From Boswellia sacra (lineage: Eukaryota; Streptophyta; Magnoliopsida; Sapindales; Burseraceae): a stretch of DNA of 64,000 nucleotides. Each line of letters starts with the position of its first letter. The stretch's first letter is position 1. Positions 9,806-20,865 of this stretch are shown piece after piece. The notes under the pieces are model-generated. The model saw nothing but the letters and a program-made list of their open reading frames with translations. It had not been told where the DNA came from and did no database searches. The translations under genes and the position numbers were made by a program. Location: the NCBI GenBank assembly GCA_013180625.2, contig SNVD02002448.1:1-64000 (forward strand), in the 5' to 3' direction.

Positions 9806-10243
9806 TCACAGTTTCATTAAGAGAGAAGAGTGTTTAACCTCAGACCATATCACGAGTAGGTGCCTTTTGTTCTGGGTTCTATCAGAGCCAATCAATGACT
9901 TCAGATCAGCTTCATTGTCTGATGAAGCTTCATTTTCCAACCACTCCTGCACGATGTTCACCTCGCACTCTGTAAAGCACGCGTCGATCTCTTCAAGCCG
10001 GTGAGAGGCCGGGTCCATGAGCCCCTGGTTCGTCAGGGCTTTCAAGAGAGTCTGCCCCAATGGCCCCACGATCTCGCACTTCTGGCCCGCGGGGTCCATT
10101 GCGAAGAGCTTAATGATTCTGTCTGCGACTTTGGCGGAGGAACTGGTGGCGGAGGACCGAGACATTAGGTATTGGGAGCGGAGGGAAAGAGATGGAAGCC
10201 GGTGAATTTGGGAGGAGAGCTTTTGAACGGTGGCTACAGCCAT
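9806..10243 (-). pseudogene. Mitochondrial 2Fe-2S ferredoxin-like protein (complex I C1-FDX type), C-terminally decayed
   Basis: From the ATG at 10243 the frame reads MAVATVQKLSSQIHRLPSLS (basic, serine-rich, mitochondrial-presequence-like) and then KVADRIIKLFAMDPAGQKCE, LGQTLLKALTNQGLMDPASH and a CFTECEVNIVQEWL segment. This matches the plant ferredoxin-like family related to C1-FDX, a component of the bridge between the complex I membrane arm and the carbonic anhydrase domain. Family members are about 155-160 residues and end with a conserved Gly-Cys-Gln-Val...Trp-Asp region. Here residues after ~95 (ENEASSDNEADLKSLIGSDR) diverge and the expected C-terminus is missing, so the gene is truncated or frame-shifted. 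It is on the same strand as the SPS and DUF1218 scraps and lies inside the CACTA end at 10955. Confidence 0.68.
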
Positions 10244-10734
10244 CCGCCAAAGCGCGTTTTCTCTGATAGGTGTGGTTTGAGAGGGGAAAGCGAGGAGGTA
10301 AAGAGACTTGAGGAGGCGAACGGGACATCGAGAAGTGGGCTTTCTTCCAACTCTTGTTTTCTAGAAGATAATAGTGGGAAAGTTTGATAAAGGGTTCTGT
10401 TCTAAAGATGCGAATGTGGAAAAGAGAAACCCAAACTTCGTCTATAGCATATGTCCTCACTTTGAAAATTAAACAATGTAATTTTAATTACTTTAAAAGT
10501 ATAAAATAATTTATTTATTTTATACAATTTTCATATTTAAAATTTACTTCTTATTAATTTGATTTTAAAAATTTATTATTTAATTTATATAAAAATATTA
10601 TCTTCTATTTAAATATTTTTAAAAATTATTTTTAATTAAATATTAAAACATAAAATTGTATTATTTAATTATTATTTTGAGATTTTTTTACTTCTTTATT
10701 TGTTAAAATTTAAAATATTATATTCATAATGCTT
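10244..10734. other. Upstream region of the ferredoxin-like gene
   Basis: It is GC-richer up to about 10460 (leader/promoter side of the gene), then abruptly very AT-rich to the CACTA subterminal region. The composition break near 10465 is a candidate capture junction. Confidence 0.4.
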
Positions 10735-10955
10735 GAAAGAGAAGATGAAAAATGTGAGAGAGAAATGGGTAAGATTACATATTTATATACTTGTCATATT
10801 TTTATAAAAAATATGAAAAATATTTGATTGAATAAAGACAAAAGTGACAAATAAGATGAATAGGCAGGTTTGACTTTTTATATTTATCACTTTTTTAAAA
10901 AAATGCCAAATAAAAAAATTATAAAGTGACAAATATATAAAAAATTCTTGTAGTG
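10735..10955. mobile_element. CACTA terminus and subterminal region (element Y)
   Basis: The sequence ends ...AAAATTCTTGTAGTG at 10955 (minus strand CACTACAAGAATTTTT). The inner ~220 bp resembles the element X end at 7975-8197, including ATATACTTGTCA and AAGTGACAAATATATAA. The three bases outside are ATT. No left partner is seen in the window. Confidence 0.75.
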
Positions 10956-11864
10956 ATTTGTATTAATATTTCATCTAGTTAATCAATCAACAAAACCCCC
11001 CATTTATTCTGTTTTCGCTTTCGAATAACAAATTTAATTAGAATCAATCCTCGTGGGAACGATATCTACTTATCACTTTATTACTTGTGCGACTAGTATA
11101 CTTGCTAGTTTCGAACGCATCAGCTTTAATAATACTACATTTACAAAGTCTATATATAAAGTTAATATAACATCAATAATGCAATGTCATATGACAACAC
11201 ATATTACATTGATAACTCATATCAATCTTTTCAATTGTTTGATATTACATCAATTTTGTATATAAAATTTGTATACAGATTTTGTAAGTGTAGCATTACT
11301 CCTACTAGTATAAGTCATAAATTAATGTGCAATGTGGCACATATGCATAATAGTAATACAAGTACAAGTAATTAATATGCCTATGGTGACGTTTATAACT
11401 GATCTTGTCTTAATCCACAGTTTACTTTTTTTTCTCTTCGGTAATAATATAATAATTAAAGTGTCATATTTTGATTAATCATGAAAATCAATTATAAATA
11501 ATAATTTTTTACCATTTACTTCAAGAGAGTTAAGAGTACCCTGTGAATACTATGTTCTTTCTTTCCCTCAATTAACGATTAAAATATATATATAACGATC
11601 ACGGATTTGTAGATATAGAAACTAATTTATCTTCACCATTACAAAATAAACATAACTATAAAGATTCCTGATTCATCCTTAACTTAATTTATACTCTTTT
11701 GATTCCAATATTGGATTGGCGTCAACTTTAGTTTTAGAAATCAGTTTTATGTATTATCTCAAAATTAATGTATAAGATCTCCACCAGACAAATTTTTTTT
11801 GGAATTAATTGTTTATTTTTTCTTGAGTCTACAACGGAACTGAGACATAATAATAATAATAACA

Positions 11865-11901
<37 letters not shown>

Positions 11902-12478
11902 TGTTATTATTATTTGTAGATCCCACATATTTTTCTCTACAGAAGCTGGGATTATACTCCCATTAGATCTCTCATCCCATGCCTTATTATCCCACAAGGC
12001 CCACATATCAAACAGCACTAATTGAAATAATACTGGTTGAAATATAAATGTTGTTTGTGAGTCATTTCAGATATGTTGGATGGGATACAAAGCATTGCTA
12101 AAAAAAGATTAAAATTAAATTATTGAAATAACTTTTACAACCATTTTATGTTTTTGTAAAACAATCATGCACTAAGTTTATAACAAATACGACCAACTTT
12201 CATGTGTGTGCGTGTGTGTATATATATATGTATAAGCGCCGAAAGATAAGAGAATTACTTTTATTACTCAATAGAAGAAGAAAATTTATATATGATTGTT
12301 ATGGAGCCCATTTATTAAAACAAATATTCTGTATGATAGACCATGATCTTTTATATATACAGAGATATAGAGAAGAAGACAATTTGTATATGATTGTTAT
12401 GGAGCCCATTAAAAGGCATATTAAAGTTGGAAACAAATATTATTTATTGTATATGATTGTGTGTATGCAGGTTTACGT
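10956..12478. other. AT-rich DNA with a possible LTR remnant and a microsatellite
   Basis: The stretch AATCCTCGTGGGAACGATAT...ACTTATCACTTTATTACTTG (about 11045-11090) resembles sequence seen beside or inside LTRs of plant Ty3/gypsy elements. A TAA-type microsatellite follows at 11847-11916. No gene is recognised. Confidence 0.35.
11847..11916. repeat. (ATA/TAA)n microsatellite with inverted tail
   Basis: About 18 AAT-type units with one AAC interruption, followed by TTGTTATTATTATTT, so the tract can fold on itself. Confidence 0.85.
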
Positions 12479-12657
12479 ACAAAGCTTCTCCAGTCCGGTT
12501 TCCCGGATTTTAAGAAGTATCCGGCCTTGTATTTTCGTCCTTTAGATTTATCTAAAGGTCACCAAATTTATTTTTTGTTTGGGGATTAACAGCAAGCATG
12601 GTCATTTAATGTCTCTAAGAGAACATTTAATGCTCTTTACACATTCTATAATCAATC

Positions 12658-12793
12658 GGACAAATATCACGGACCACCTCTATCTTTTGTCAAAATTATG
12701 TGCGCGCATAAAGTTTGACACTTTTTGTCATCAAATAACCCTGTACCTGTGAAAAGTCGTCATTGACCACCCGTCTGTTAAAATCTCCGTTAA
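12658..12793. repeat. MULE left terminal inverted repeat
   Basis: 136 bp pairing with 18494-18629, with scattered mismatches. It includes GACACTTTTTGTCATCAAAT and TGACCACCCG. Confidence 0.9.
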
Positions 12794-13594
12794 AAACCCG
12801 TAAATAACTTGAAATAAAAGGGTTATAACGGTCTTTTCACAAAAAAGTCTTGGATATATAAGTGAGTAGTCAACGAATAAAATATTCTTCACTTTCTATG
12901 GAATCAAGTTTTAGTCCCCACAGTAGCATGTCATCGTCTTCGACTTGGCGTGACCCTTGAGCTTACTGTGCGTCACCTCACTGTAGACATCATCGACTCA
13001 GACCACAAGAATTCTGTTGAAGCTGTAGTAACTAACGGGTAATGATCTCCCCACAGTAACCTCAGCTTTTGTTCAGTTGCATGGACAGTAAGAAGTGTTT
13101 GGGTTTGTCGTAGTGTCAATAACGTTTAAATTTTTTATGACTTTTGAATGATTTTAAGTGTTTTATTGTTACAAAACTCTATCGTTTGAACTGGTTTTTG
13201 ATTTTTGAAAATTGTTGAAACCCTAGATTTTATGGAAATTTGGGGGAATTTCAAATTGATGGGAAAAATGAGTAATTTATGTGACAAGTTGGTTACGAAC
13301 TGTTATATTGACATGTATGCAATATTTTTGAGTGAAGCTCATGTGCATGGGTTCTTCATTCAATGTTTATTATATTTCTGTTATTTTTGTTAGTATTTTT
13401 CTTTATGGTTTTTATTATGTATACCTCGTACATGTCAATATCTGATGGTGCATGCAATATTTCTTCTATTAACTATAGTGGTGCATGGTTCCTGCCTTTG
13501 TTGTTTACTATTCTTTTGTTATAGCTGGCTAATTTTTTTTAATAATTTTTTTTCCTTGTGTATCCCAATATCTGATGATGCATTTGGTTATTAG
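12794..13594. other. MULE 5' region upstream of the transposase
   Basis: No gene recognised between the left TIR and the transposase frame. It presumably holds the promoter and leader. Confidence 0.5.
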
Positions 13595-16500
13595 ATGGCT
13601 GTTTTTTTCTTAATTTTGGAATATTTGGATAGTGAGTATCCAGTAGGAGATGTAGACCATGACAAAGTTAGTTTAATAGGGTTGTTTCAAGCTACTCTAC
13701 ATCTTTGCAAATTAGAGATTGTAGATCATACAGATGTCAATTTCTTTGTCAGTTTACCATGGAATGGATAGAAATATCTCATTGATAGTGACTCTAAGTT
13801 CTTGCAGTTGTTACATATGTATGAAATTAATGGTTTGACTGAATTAAAAATCATAGTTGAGATTATTACCCACGATATTGACCCACTAGCAAAGATGTTA
13901 CCCGATGACTTAGGAGGAAATGAGCCACCACAGATAGAGTTGCCAGGTGTTGTAATGAATTCAAAAAATGAGAATGAAACTGAGTTGCCAAACCTTGAAA
14001 AAAATGCTTAAGCTGTACCAACTTCACCCATGTCACCTGATATAGTTCAAAAAGAAGTTAATGAGATAGAAATTGAGAGCCAAAACTTAGAAAAAAATCC
14101 AGTAAATGAACCAACAAATGGTGATTTATCCCCTACAGGGCTTGAAAGAGTTAGTGAGGTTGAAACTGGGTTGCCCAACTCAGTAAAAAATGCTTTTGTA
14201 GAACCATCATCTAGTGAGTTACCTGCTGCATGTGAGAAAGAAGTTAATGAGCATGAAAATCAATTGCCCAACTTAGAAACCAATGCAGAGACTCATCCTA
14301 TAGAACCTGAGATGCCTAATGTAGGTGAAACAGAGTTGTCTAACATTAATCTAAATGAAAATATGAGTGAAGGGTTAGTAGGATAGTCAATAGGGCATAG
14401 TGAATATGACATAGATACTGACTTTGATGCAGATTATAGGCCAGAAGATAGTGTGGAGTCTCAACATGATGATGCATGGGTAGACAGTGGTAGTGGGAGT
14501 AGTGGTGAAGAGGAGTCAGCTGATGATAGCTCACATTACCAAAGTGATGGTAAGAATTTTCAAAAACTAGTTAGTGGTTCAGATGAAGAAGAAGTAGGTA
14601 GTGCTAGAATGGCAAGGGTACACAGGCAAAAATTATTTAATGAGGGCTTAGGTGGTGAGATTATATTAAGGGTGGGGCAAACTTTTGATAATCTGAACCA
14701 TTTTCGACAAGTACTAAAAGAGTACTCAATTAGGAATGGTATAAAGCTTAAAAGAGTGAAAAATTATAGGGATAGGGTTACTTGTAAGTGTGCTACACCA
14801 AAATGCTATTGGAGGATTCATGCCTCTAAAACTCAGGACCTTGTAACATTCCAAATCAAGACCTATTATCCTGAACATAAATGCTCAAATGTACCTGACA
14901 CCCCTGAGTGCCCCTATGCTTGGATTGCTAAAAAATATGAGGATCATTTTAGAGAAAATCCAAACTTAGGTGTATACTGGTTAGAGAAAGATTTGAATAG
15001 AAGATTTGGCTTTGAATCTTCAAAACAGAAACTGTATAGGGCTAGAATGCATGCTCTTCAAATCATAGGTGAACACCATCAGAAAGCCCATAATTTATTA
15101 CATAAATATGCAAATATTGTCCAGCTTACAAACCCAGGGTCTACTGCCTATGTGAGGGCAAATGCTGAAATGATATCTGCTTCACCAAAATTTCAAGGCT
15201 TTTTTATTAGTTTTCCTTCTCAGAGGAAAGGGTTTGTTGAGGGTTGTAGGCCTTTTATTGGTGTAGATGGGTGTCACCTAAAGGGTCTACTAGGAGGGGT
15301 GCTTTTAGCTGTTGTGTCAATCGATGCCAACAATGGTATGTTCCCTCTAGCATTAGGAGTTTGTGAGGTGGAGTGTACATCAACTTGGAATTGGTTTCTT
15401 CAATTATTAGGAGAACACATAGGAGGGGTTGATGGGTGTGGACTGCCTATGACTTTCATGAGTGATAGGCAAAAGGGTATTTTTAATGCTTTAAATGAAC
15501 AATGGCCATATGCATCATCAAGGTTTTGTGGTAAACACTTGTATGATAATTTCAAGAAAGGACATAGTGGACCAGGTTTACAAGTATTATTCTGGAGGGC
15601 ATGCAAGGCAGCCAATACCCTTGACTTTAAAACTGCCATGGAGGAAATCAAAGCTGTAGGTGCTTTTGACTATTTGTCAAAGATTCCTATCACCAGTTGG
15701 AGTAGACATTCGTTTGATGAAAGGGTCAAAGTTGATTATGTTATAAACAACATTACAGAGTCATTCAACTCCTGGATCAATAGACATAGAAGTCAAACTT
15801 CCCTGAGCATGCTAGAGGACATCAAAAGGAAGATAATGAAGAGGATGCAAAAAAAGTATCTTTTTTATTCCAATAGTGTACACTGTTTCCAATAGTGTAC
15901 ACTGTTTTCTTAATACTTTTGACATTTTATGTCATTTTGATTATTTTGTTCATTTTTTAATTTAATTAACAGGTTTAGAGAATGTATGAAGTGGCATGGT
16001 GATGTGGGTCCCAAGATCAAAACCATTGTTAGTGAGAGGGGGAAATCGAGGAGAGTGATGGAGGTGATGTGGTGTGGAGATTTCGAATTTGAAGTGGTTA
16101 ACAGAGGGAGGGTGTATATTGTGAGGTTAAATGAGAGATTTTGCTCACATGGACTATTTCAAATATCTGGAATCCCTTGTACACATGCAATTGCTACTAC
16201 AAATGAGAGGAGAATTGATGTACATCAATTTGTAGGTAAGATATTGTCGAGGGATATGTATATAGCATCATACAACCTCTACATAAGGCCAATTCCAGAC
16301 TAAAGTGAATGGCCAGAGGCGGCTTGTAATAACTTGGAGGCTCCCAAGATCAGAACCAAAGCAGGCAGGCCAAAGAAAGCAAGGAGGAGGGCAGCGGATG
16401 TACCCAGCCGATCAGGCTTTCCTTTGTTTACAATGAAGTGCACAAATTGTGGTGGCTACAACCATAATAAAAAAAGTTGCAAGTCTGCCCCATAGCCAAA

Positions 16501-17193
16501 AAAGAAAAAGGTTATAAACTCTGTTGCTTACATTAAAATTTTTCCTTTAATTCACTTTACATTCTTTCCATTTTGCTAACTATTTCTTTTAATAACATGA
16601 TTATGTTTAAGGCTCGAACCTCCTCATCTCAGCAAGTTTAGCTTCCTTATCTCAACAACCCTCAAGGTCATCTCAGCAAGCCCAGCTGCCCCCCAGATCA
16701 TCTCAGCAAGTCCAGCAGCCCTTAGCATCATCATCATCCCAACTTTCACAGCAACCTTCATCTCAGCAAGGTTTAGCTACCTCATCCCAACAACCCTCAA
16801 GGTCATCTCAGCAAACCCAGCTGCCCCCCAGATCATCTCAGCAAGCCCAGCTGCCCCTAGCATCATCATCATCCTAACTTTCACAACAACCTGCACATGT
16901 AACTCAGACCCCTCCACCATTGTCTCAAGCATCACAAAGTCATGGATTTACAACTCCTCTATCCTCACAACAATCAATGGGGTCAAGCACATCCAGAAGA
17001 GGAAGAGGTAACTTTTATGCACATAGAAGTCAAAAATTTTGTACAAGTTTCCTGTGATTCTTACTTATTCATCTTTTTATTTACAGTCACAAGGTGGTTC
17101 AAACAAGACAACCATTGACAACCATTGAAGATCAAGCTAAGTTCTCCTGGGAGTGTGGTGCAACCTTCCATTTTTTTTGTTATTTATTATGGT
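13595..17193 (+). pseudogene. MULE (MuDR-type) transposase, four exons with nonsense mutations
   Basis: Exon 1 (13595-15855) keeps one frame throughout but carries three internal stops (near 13769, 14009-14011, 14384-14386). It contains the MuDR DNA-binding domain (LRVGQTFDNLNHFRQVLKEY, CKCATPKCYWRIHA) and the MULE catalytic domain (FIGVDGCHLKGLLGGVLLAV, MTFMSDRQKGI). Exon 2 (15973-16510) holds the SWIM finger (FQISGIPCTHAIA) and a CCHC knuckle (CTNCGGYNHNKKSC), with stops at 16301 and 16493. Exon 3 (16612-17007) is a Gln/Ser/Pro-rich tail made of a tandem duplication. Exon 4 starts at 17087 after TTTACAG and ends near 17193. Introns have GT-AG borders. The enzyme would bind the element's TIRs and cut and paste it. 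Most stops are compatible with C-to-T changes (CAA/CAG to TAA/TAG). The start at 13595 is the first in-frame ATG I can support. Confidence 0.88.
16624..16891 (+). repeat. 133-bp tandem duplication in the transposase tail
   Basis: 16624-16756 and 16758-16891 are near-identical copies coding SSQQ...LPPRSSQQ. Copy 1 lacks one G after CAGCAA (frame shift) and copy 2 has TAA at 16875-16877 where copy 1 has CAA. Confidence 0.88.
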
Positions 17194-17684
17194 AAGGGTT
17201 TGGTTGCTCTTTATTTTGTAAATGAGCTAGAGCAGTCCGCTACATCCAGTGTGCTGTAAGTTAGGGCATAGTCATATCATTATTTTGAAAATATTGTTAT
17301 GCTACATATGGCACCATAGCATTGTACACATAGGACATAATATTCAGAACCAAAAACTATTAACAGTTTTGCTGAGCTTGTACTTGTACTTCTTTTGATA
17401 ATGGCAACAAGGTTGTCTGCTTTTGTACAATTACAGTTTGCTTATGTGTATGTCACCAACACACTAACACACTAACACATAATTTCATATTACATTTTGT
17501 TCCACATATATTGCTTATCATGACATTACAAGGCATGCAAGTAAACACCTTAGGAAAAAATACATTGGACACTTCAACAATAATTGCCTTACATTAACTT
17601 TACAAGGCATGCAAGTAAACACATTAGGAAAATGTACACTAGACACTTCGACAACATCACAATCTTTTTCATTTCCTCATTCAT
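17194..17684. other. MULE internal spacer between convergent genes
   Basis: It holds the 3' ends of the transposase and of the antisense GRF ORF. A short direct repeat, ACAAGGCATGCAAGTAAACAC, occurs at about 17527 and 17602. Confidence 0.5.
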
Positions 17685-17972
17685 TTATATGACCATCTCA
17701 TTGTTGCTGAGCAATTGCTTCAAATCATGTTGCATATCTCTGATAATAGGGTCACCGCCATCCATTTCGTGGCCATGAACATGACACCAGTCTTCAATCA
17801 AAGCTATTTCATCATTTTCAGGCTCCCACCACCTATAGAAGTTGCATGTTTCAGTTTTGCATACAAGATATAGCTTACCAGGATCTTTGGAAGATTCAGA
17901 TATCATAACTGCTGCCTTTGCATCACACTTGCATTTTCTATTCTTGAATTTGATTGTGTGCCCGTTGATCAT
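17685..17972 (-). CDS. GRF-type zinc-finger protein carried by the MULE
   Basis: A 95-residue antisense ORF starts MINGHTIKFKNRKCKCDAKA. Cysteines of a GRF zinc finger are visible (CKC near residue 14, then LVCKTETCNFYRWWEPEND near residues 37-55). GRF fingers bind nucleic acids. The ORF is uninterrupted, in contrast to the transposase, and the ATG sits about 520 bp inside the right TIR. Its place (second gene, convergent to the transposase) resembles that of mudrB in MuDR, though it is not homologous to MURB as far as I can tell. No function is known. It may be an accessory protein or a captured host gene. The tail (DPIIRDMQHDLKQLLSNNEM) looks helical. Confidence 0.65.
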   Translation of the reverse strand: MINGHTIKFKNRKCKCDAKAAVMISESSKDPGKLYLVCKTETCNFYRWWEPENDEIALIEDWCHVHGHEMDGGDPIIRDMQHDLKQLLSNNEMVI

Positions 17973-18493
17973 TTTACTTCTCTCATTTTTATAACTTGAT
18001 GTGTTGCTACTGGCCCTTGCATAACTTCAGGATGACTGACTCATTGCAATGGCTATTGCTATTTGATGTGTTGTTGTTGTTGTTTCAGATGAATGTTGTT
18101 TTGTTTTGAGATTGAAAGAGTTGTAGAACTGCAGTTCGAGATAAATGTTGCTATAAGATTGAATGAGTTGTCGGTTTGGAAATGCAACAGTGAGTGGGCG
18201 GAGTAGAATACAAATGAATTTAGGGGATGAGTTTCATGAATTTATAGCGTAGACATTCATGTCTTGCATGAGCAGGGACATAAAGAGGCAATGGCTAGGA
18301 TAAATTTTTAAACTGACGAGGGTAAAATTGTCATATAAATAAGCTTTTGGGCAGGGGCATTAATTTCATTTTAACAAGGGCAAATAGATATTTTGTATCC
18401 CCTTGTTTACTCAAATCCTGCACATGTTTTTCAGCAACTGCTGTTAGGGATACTATGGTAATTAGATGCATATTGGATGAAAAAATAATCTGA
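17973..18493. other. MULE right internal region
   Basis: Presumed promoter side of the antisense GRF gene. No other gene is seen; the minus-strand frame at 18331-18645 mostly reads through the TIR. Confidence 0.45.
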
Positions 18494-18629
18494 ATTAACG
18501 GAGATTTTAACGGACGGGTGGTCAATGATGACTTTTCACAAGTACAAGGGTATTTGATGACAAAAAGTGTCAAACTTTGTGTGCGCAATAATTTTGTCAA
18601 AAGATAGGGGTGGTTCCTGATATTTATCC
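18494..18629. repeat. MULE right terminal inverted repeat
   Basis: Reverse complement of 12658-12793 with scattered mismatches. Confidence 0.9.
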
Positions 18630-19391
18630 ATAAATTATTATACAACAGTTCTAAATGTTACTTAAATATAAATACTTTTTTTTATTCAAATTGACTTGAA
18701 TTTCACTCATACATCAGTATTCAAAAAATTAACCGTTTCAAAACATGGAACCTCTTTAATAAATTTCTTTTTAAGTTTCTATGTTTAATTTTAGTTACTT
18801 AGAACCACTTTAAAATTAATATAATCTTTACCCTTTAATAAAATGTGCAAAAAAAAATTTCCCTAAAGAATAAATAAAAGTTTAACATATTGTCTTTTTT
18901 TTTTTGTTTAAAGACTTTAGAGCAAGTTAATTTGAACATTTAAATTGAAGAATATATTATTACAAAATTCTGCTGCAGAATTTTTTCACTGCATGCGACT
19001 TTGGGCTAGAACACTCAATTTGTACTTTTTTTATTTATCAATCAAAATTTTTATGCATAAAAAGGAAAAAGAAAAGATATGCTGGATGATAATTTTTATG
19101 ATTCTTAAAAAAAATTTATGTTTAATTTGTTGAAGGATAATATACAAGCAATATGCAAGTCAATTTGAGTAAAAAATGAATTTATATGTAGGAACATTTA
19201 AGACTGTTATATAATATTAGATTATTATAGAATGTGAAAAGAGCGTTAAATGCTCTTATAGAGGCATCAAACGACTCTGGGTGGGTATTACAGAAAAGCT
19301 GCCCGCCTGCTCTTAGCCCTCGAACAAAGAAAGAACTGTGTGACCGTTAGATTTATCTAACGGACAAAAATACAAGTCCGGATATTTCTTA

Positions 19392-19692
19392 GGGATAATT
19401 CTAATTCGCCCCCTGAGGTTAGGCTTAAATAAAATTGAGGACCTCAGTTTTCTGAAATCTAAGATTGCCCCCTGAGGTTACTGTAGCACCATTAGATTTA
19501 ACGGAAAATGTATTAAATAGTAACTTAACGCTAATAAACAGTAGTATTTTCTATTAAATCTAACGGTTTAATGCATTTTCTGTTAAATCTAACGGTGCTA
19601 CAGTAACTTCAGGGGGCAATCTTAGATTTCGAAAAACTGAGGTCCTCAATTTTTTTTAGGCCTAACCTCAGGGGGCAAATTAGAATTACCCC
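19392..19692. mobile_element. MULE-like MITE, copy 1 (301 bp, 9-bp TSD)
   Basis: It begins GGGATAATTCTAATTCGCCC and ends with the inverted copy ...GGGCAAATTAGAATTACCCC. Flanks are identical: TATTTCTTA at 19383-19391 and 19693-19701. A 9-bp duplication and TIRs over 30 bp point to mobilisation by a MULE. It has no coding capacity. It sits in the right arm of the foldback element. Confidence 0.93.
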
Positions 19693-19715
19693 TATTTCTT
19701 AAAAGGTGAGACACG

Positions 19716-20837
19716 TCCAATTTTCACCAAATAACCTCATTCACTTTCCATTGTCTATTTCTAACCCCATTTTTATTTTTAACTAATTCTAACCCCTTTT
19801 ATGAACTGAAAGTACAATTATGCCTTTAAAAGTTTAGAAACTAACAAAGCACCCACCAACGAGTTTTTTCTCCTCGCTAATGACACTCGCCTCTCTCTTT
19901 CTCCTCCTCCTCCCCCTCCCTGTGTTCTGCTCATCCTCTACCTCATCGTTCAACCCAAGCCCCCCAAAATCCCAATCAAGAACCGCATGATCCCATTAAT
20001 GATCAACACTAGCATCAGTGAAGACCAGCATTTGGATTATGGAGGCTTCTTTTCTCCTATTTTTCTTCAAAATTTTTTTCAATGCATTGAGGAGGCGCTT
20101 GTGTATATAAACAAGTTGTACACCCTTCCCTCCAGCATCACCATCTGAAGCCATCAGCCAACACCAAACAACACTCTCTCTTTGTTTGATTTCCAGATCA
20201 AAAAACAAAAAAGAAAAAAGAATCTGAGCCATTAATCAAAGTGCTCTCCGGTGTTTATCACCATCGGTGTTTGTTGGGTTTGGGTTTCTTGCTGGGTGAT
20301 TTCCATGGGTTTCTACTAGCAGTGATGTTTGATTTGTTCCTATTGAAATGGAATTGGATTTGAGTTGGAGTCTCAAGCTATGCCATGGAGGATGTCTTTC
20401 TTTGAGCATGCCGTGGAAGAACTACAATGATGCTGCCTTGGTTGGAAGTTAGAAATGAAATCAAATTTCTCTTTTGCTTGTTGGCTAGAACTTAGATTAT
20501 GATTAGAGGACTTTATCATGATCTGTATCTATAGTGAAGTGACTGAAGGAGAAGAGAGGAGAATTGAAGAAGCGATGGAGAGAGATGGATGGGGAGAGAA
20601 GAAGACGAGAGAAAAGGTATAAGGGTTGGTGGATGGTGGTGGCGGACGATTATACTTGTTATAAGTGTTGCTTGTGGTTCTCCAGTCAAAAACAACCAAA
20701 CAAATTGGGTAGAGAAGCTGAGAAGGAGGGTATCTTTGTCTTTTCCTATAGAAAATGGGTTATAAACAAATAAAATTGAAAAAGGGGTTAGAATTAGTTA
20801 TTAGAGTCCAAAAGAGGCCAAATAAAAAAATAATCCG
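19716..20837. mobile_element. 1.1-kb TIR element with decayed 9-bp target duplication
   Basis: Flanks TGAGACACG (19707-19715) and TGAGACAGC (20838-20846) agree at 7 of 9 bases. The ends are weakly inverted (AAATAACCTC...CTAACCCC against ATTTGGCCTC...CTAACCCC). Removing it restores the foldback right arm so that it aligns with the left arm at 12479-12510. The inside is CT-rich and has a 78-residue minus-strand frame at 19996-20232 that I do not recognise. It could be a small Pack-MULE or a non-autonomous element. Confidence 0.6.
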
Positions 20838-20865
20838 TGAGACAGCGGATTGGAGAAGTTTTGTG

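Larger units (their letters stand above)
12658..18629 (+). mobile_element. Mutator-like element (MULE), 5.97 kb
   Basis: Long terminal inverted repeats run from GGACAAATATCACGGACCAC at 12658 to the reverse complement ending ...GGTTCCTGATATTTATCC at 18629. It encodes a decayed MULE transposase (plus strand) and an antisense GRF zinc-finger ORF. The flanks ATAATCAAT and ATAAATTAT may be a decayed 9-bp target duplication (6 of 9 match). The insertion is in the left arm of the foldback element, whose uninterrupted counterpart is at about 19200-19240. Confidence 0.88.
12479..20865. mobile_element. Foldback/long-TIR DNA element, later invaded by a MULE, a MITE and a 1.1-kb element
   Basis: The left arm 12479-12657 plus 18630 to about 18740 is the inverted, diverged copy of the right arm from about 19090 to 19391 plus 19702-19715 and 20838-20865. 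Shared blocks include AAGTATCCGGCCTTGTATTT against AAATATCCGGACTTGTATTT, CACATTCTATAAT, and TTCAAATTGACTTG. Without the inserts the element would be about 1 kb. Arms end near ACAAAGCTTCTCC and GGAGAAGTTTTGT; I cannot define a target duplication. The pairing across all three insertions is what proves they are insertions. Confidence 0.68.

Noticed and set aside
11734..12025. Frames with long isoleucine or leucine runs
   Set aside because: Translations of the AAT microsatellite.
12640..12660. A clean 9-bp TSD for the MULE
   Set aside because: ATAATCAAT and ATAAATTAT agree only at 6 of 9, so I report it as decayed or uncertain.
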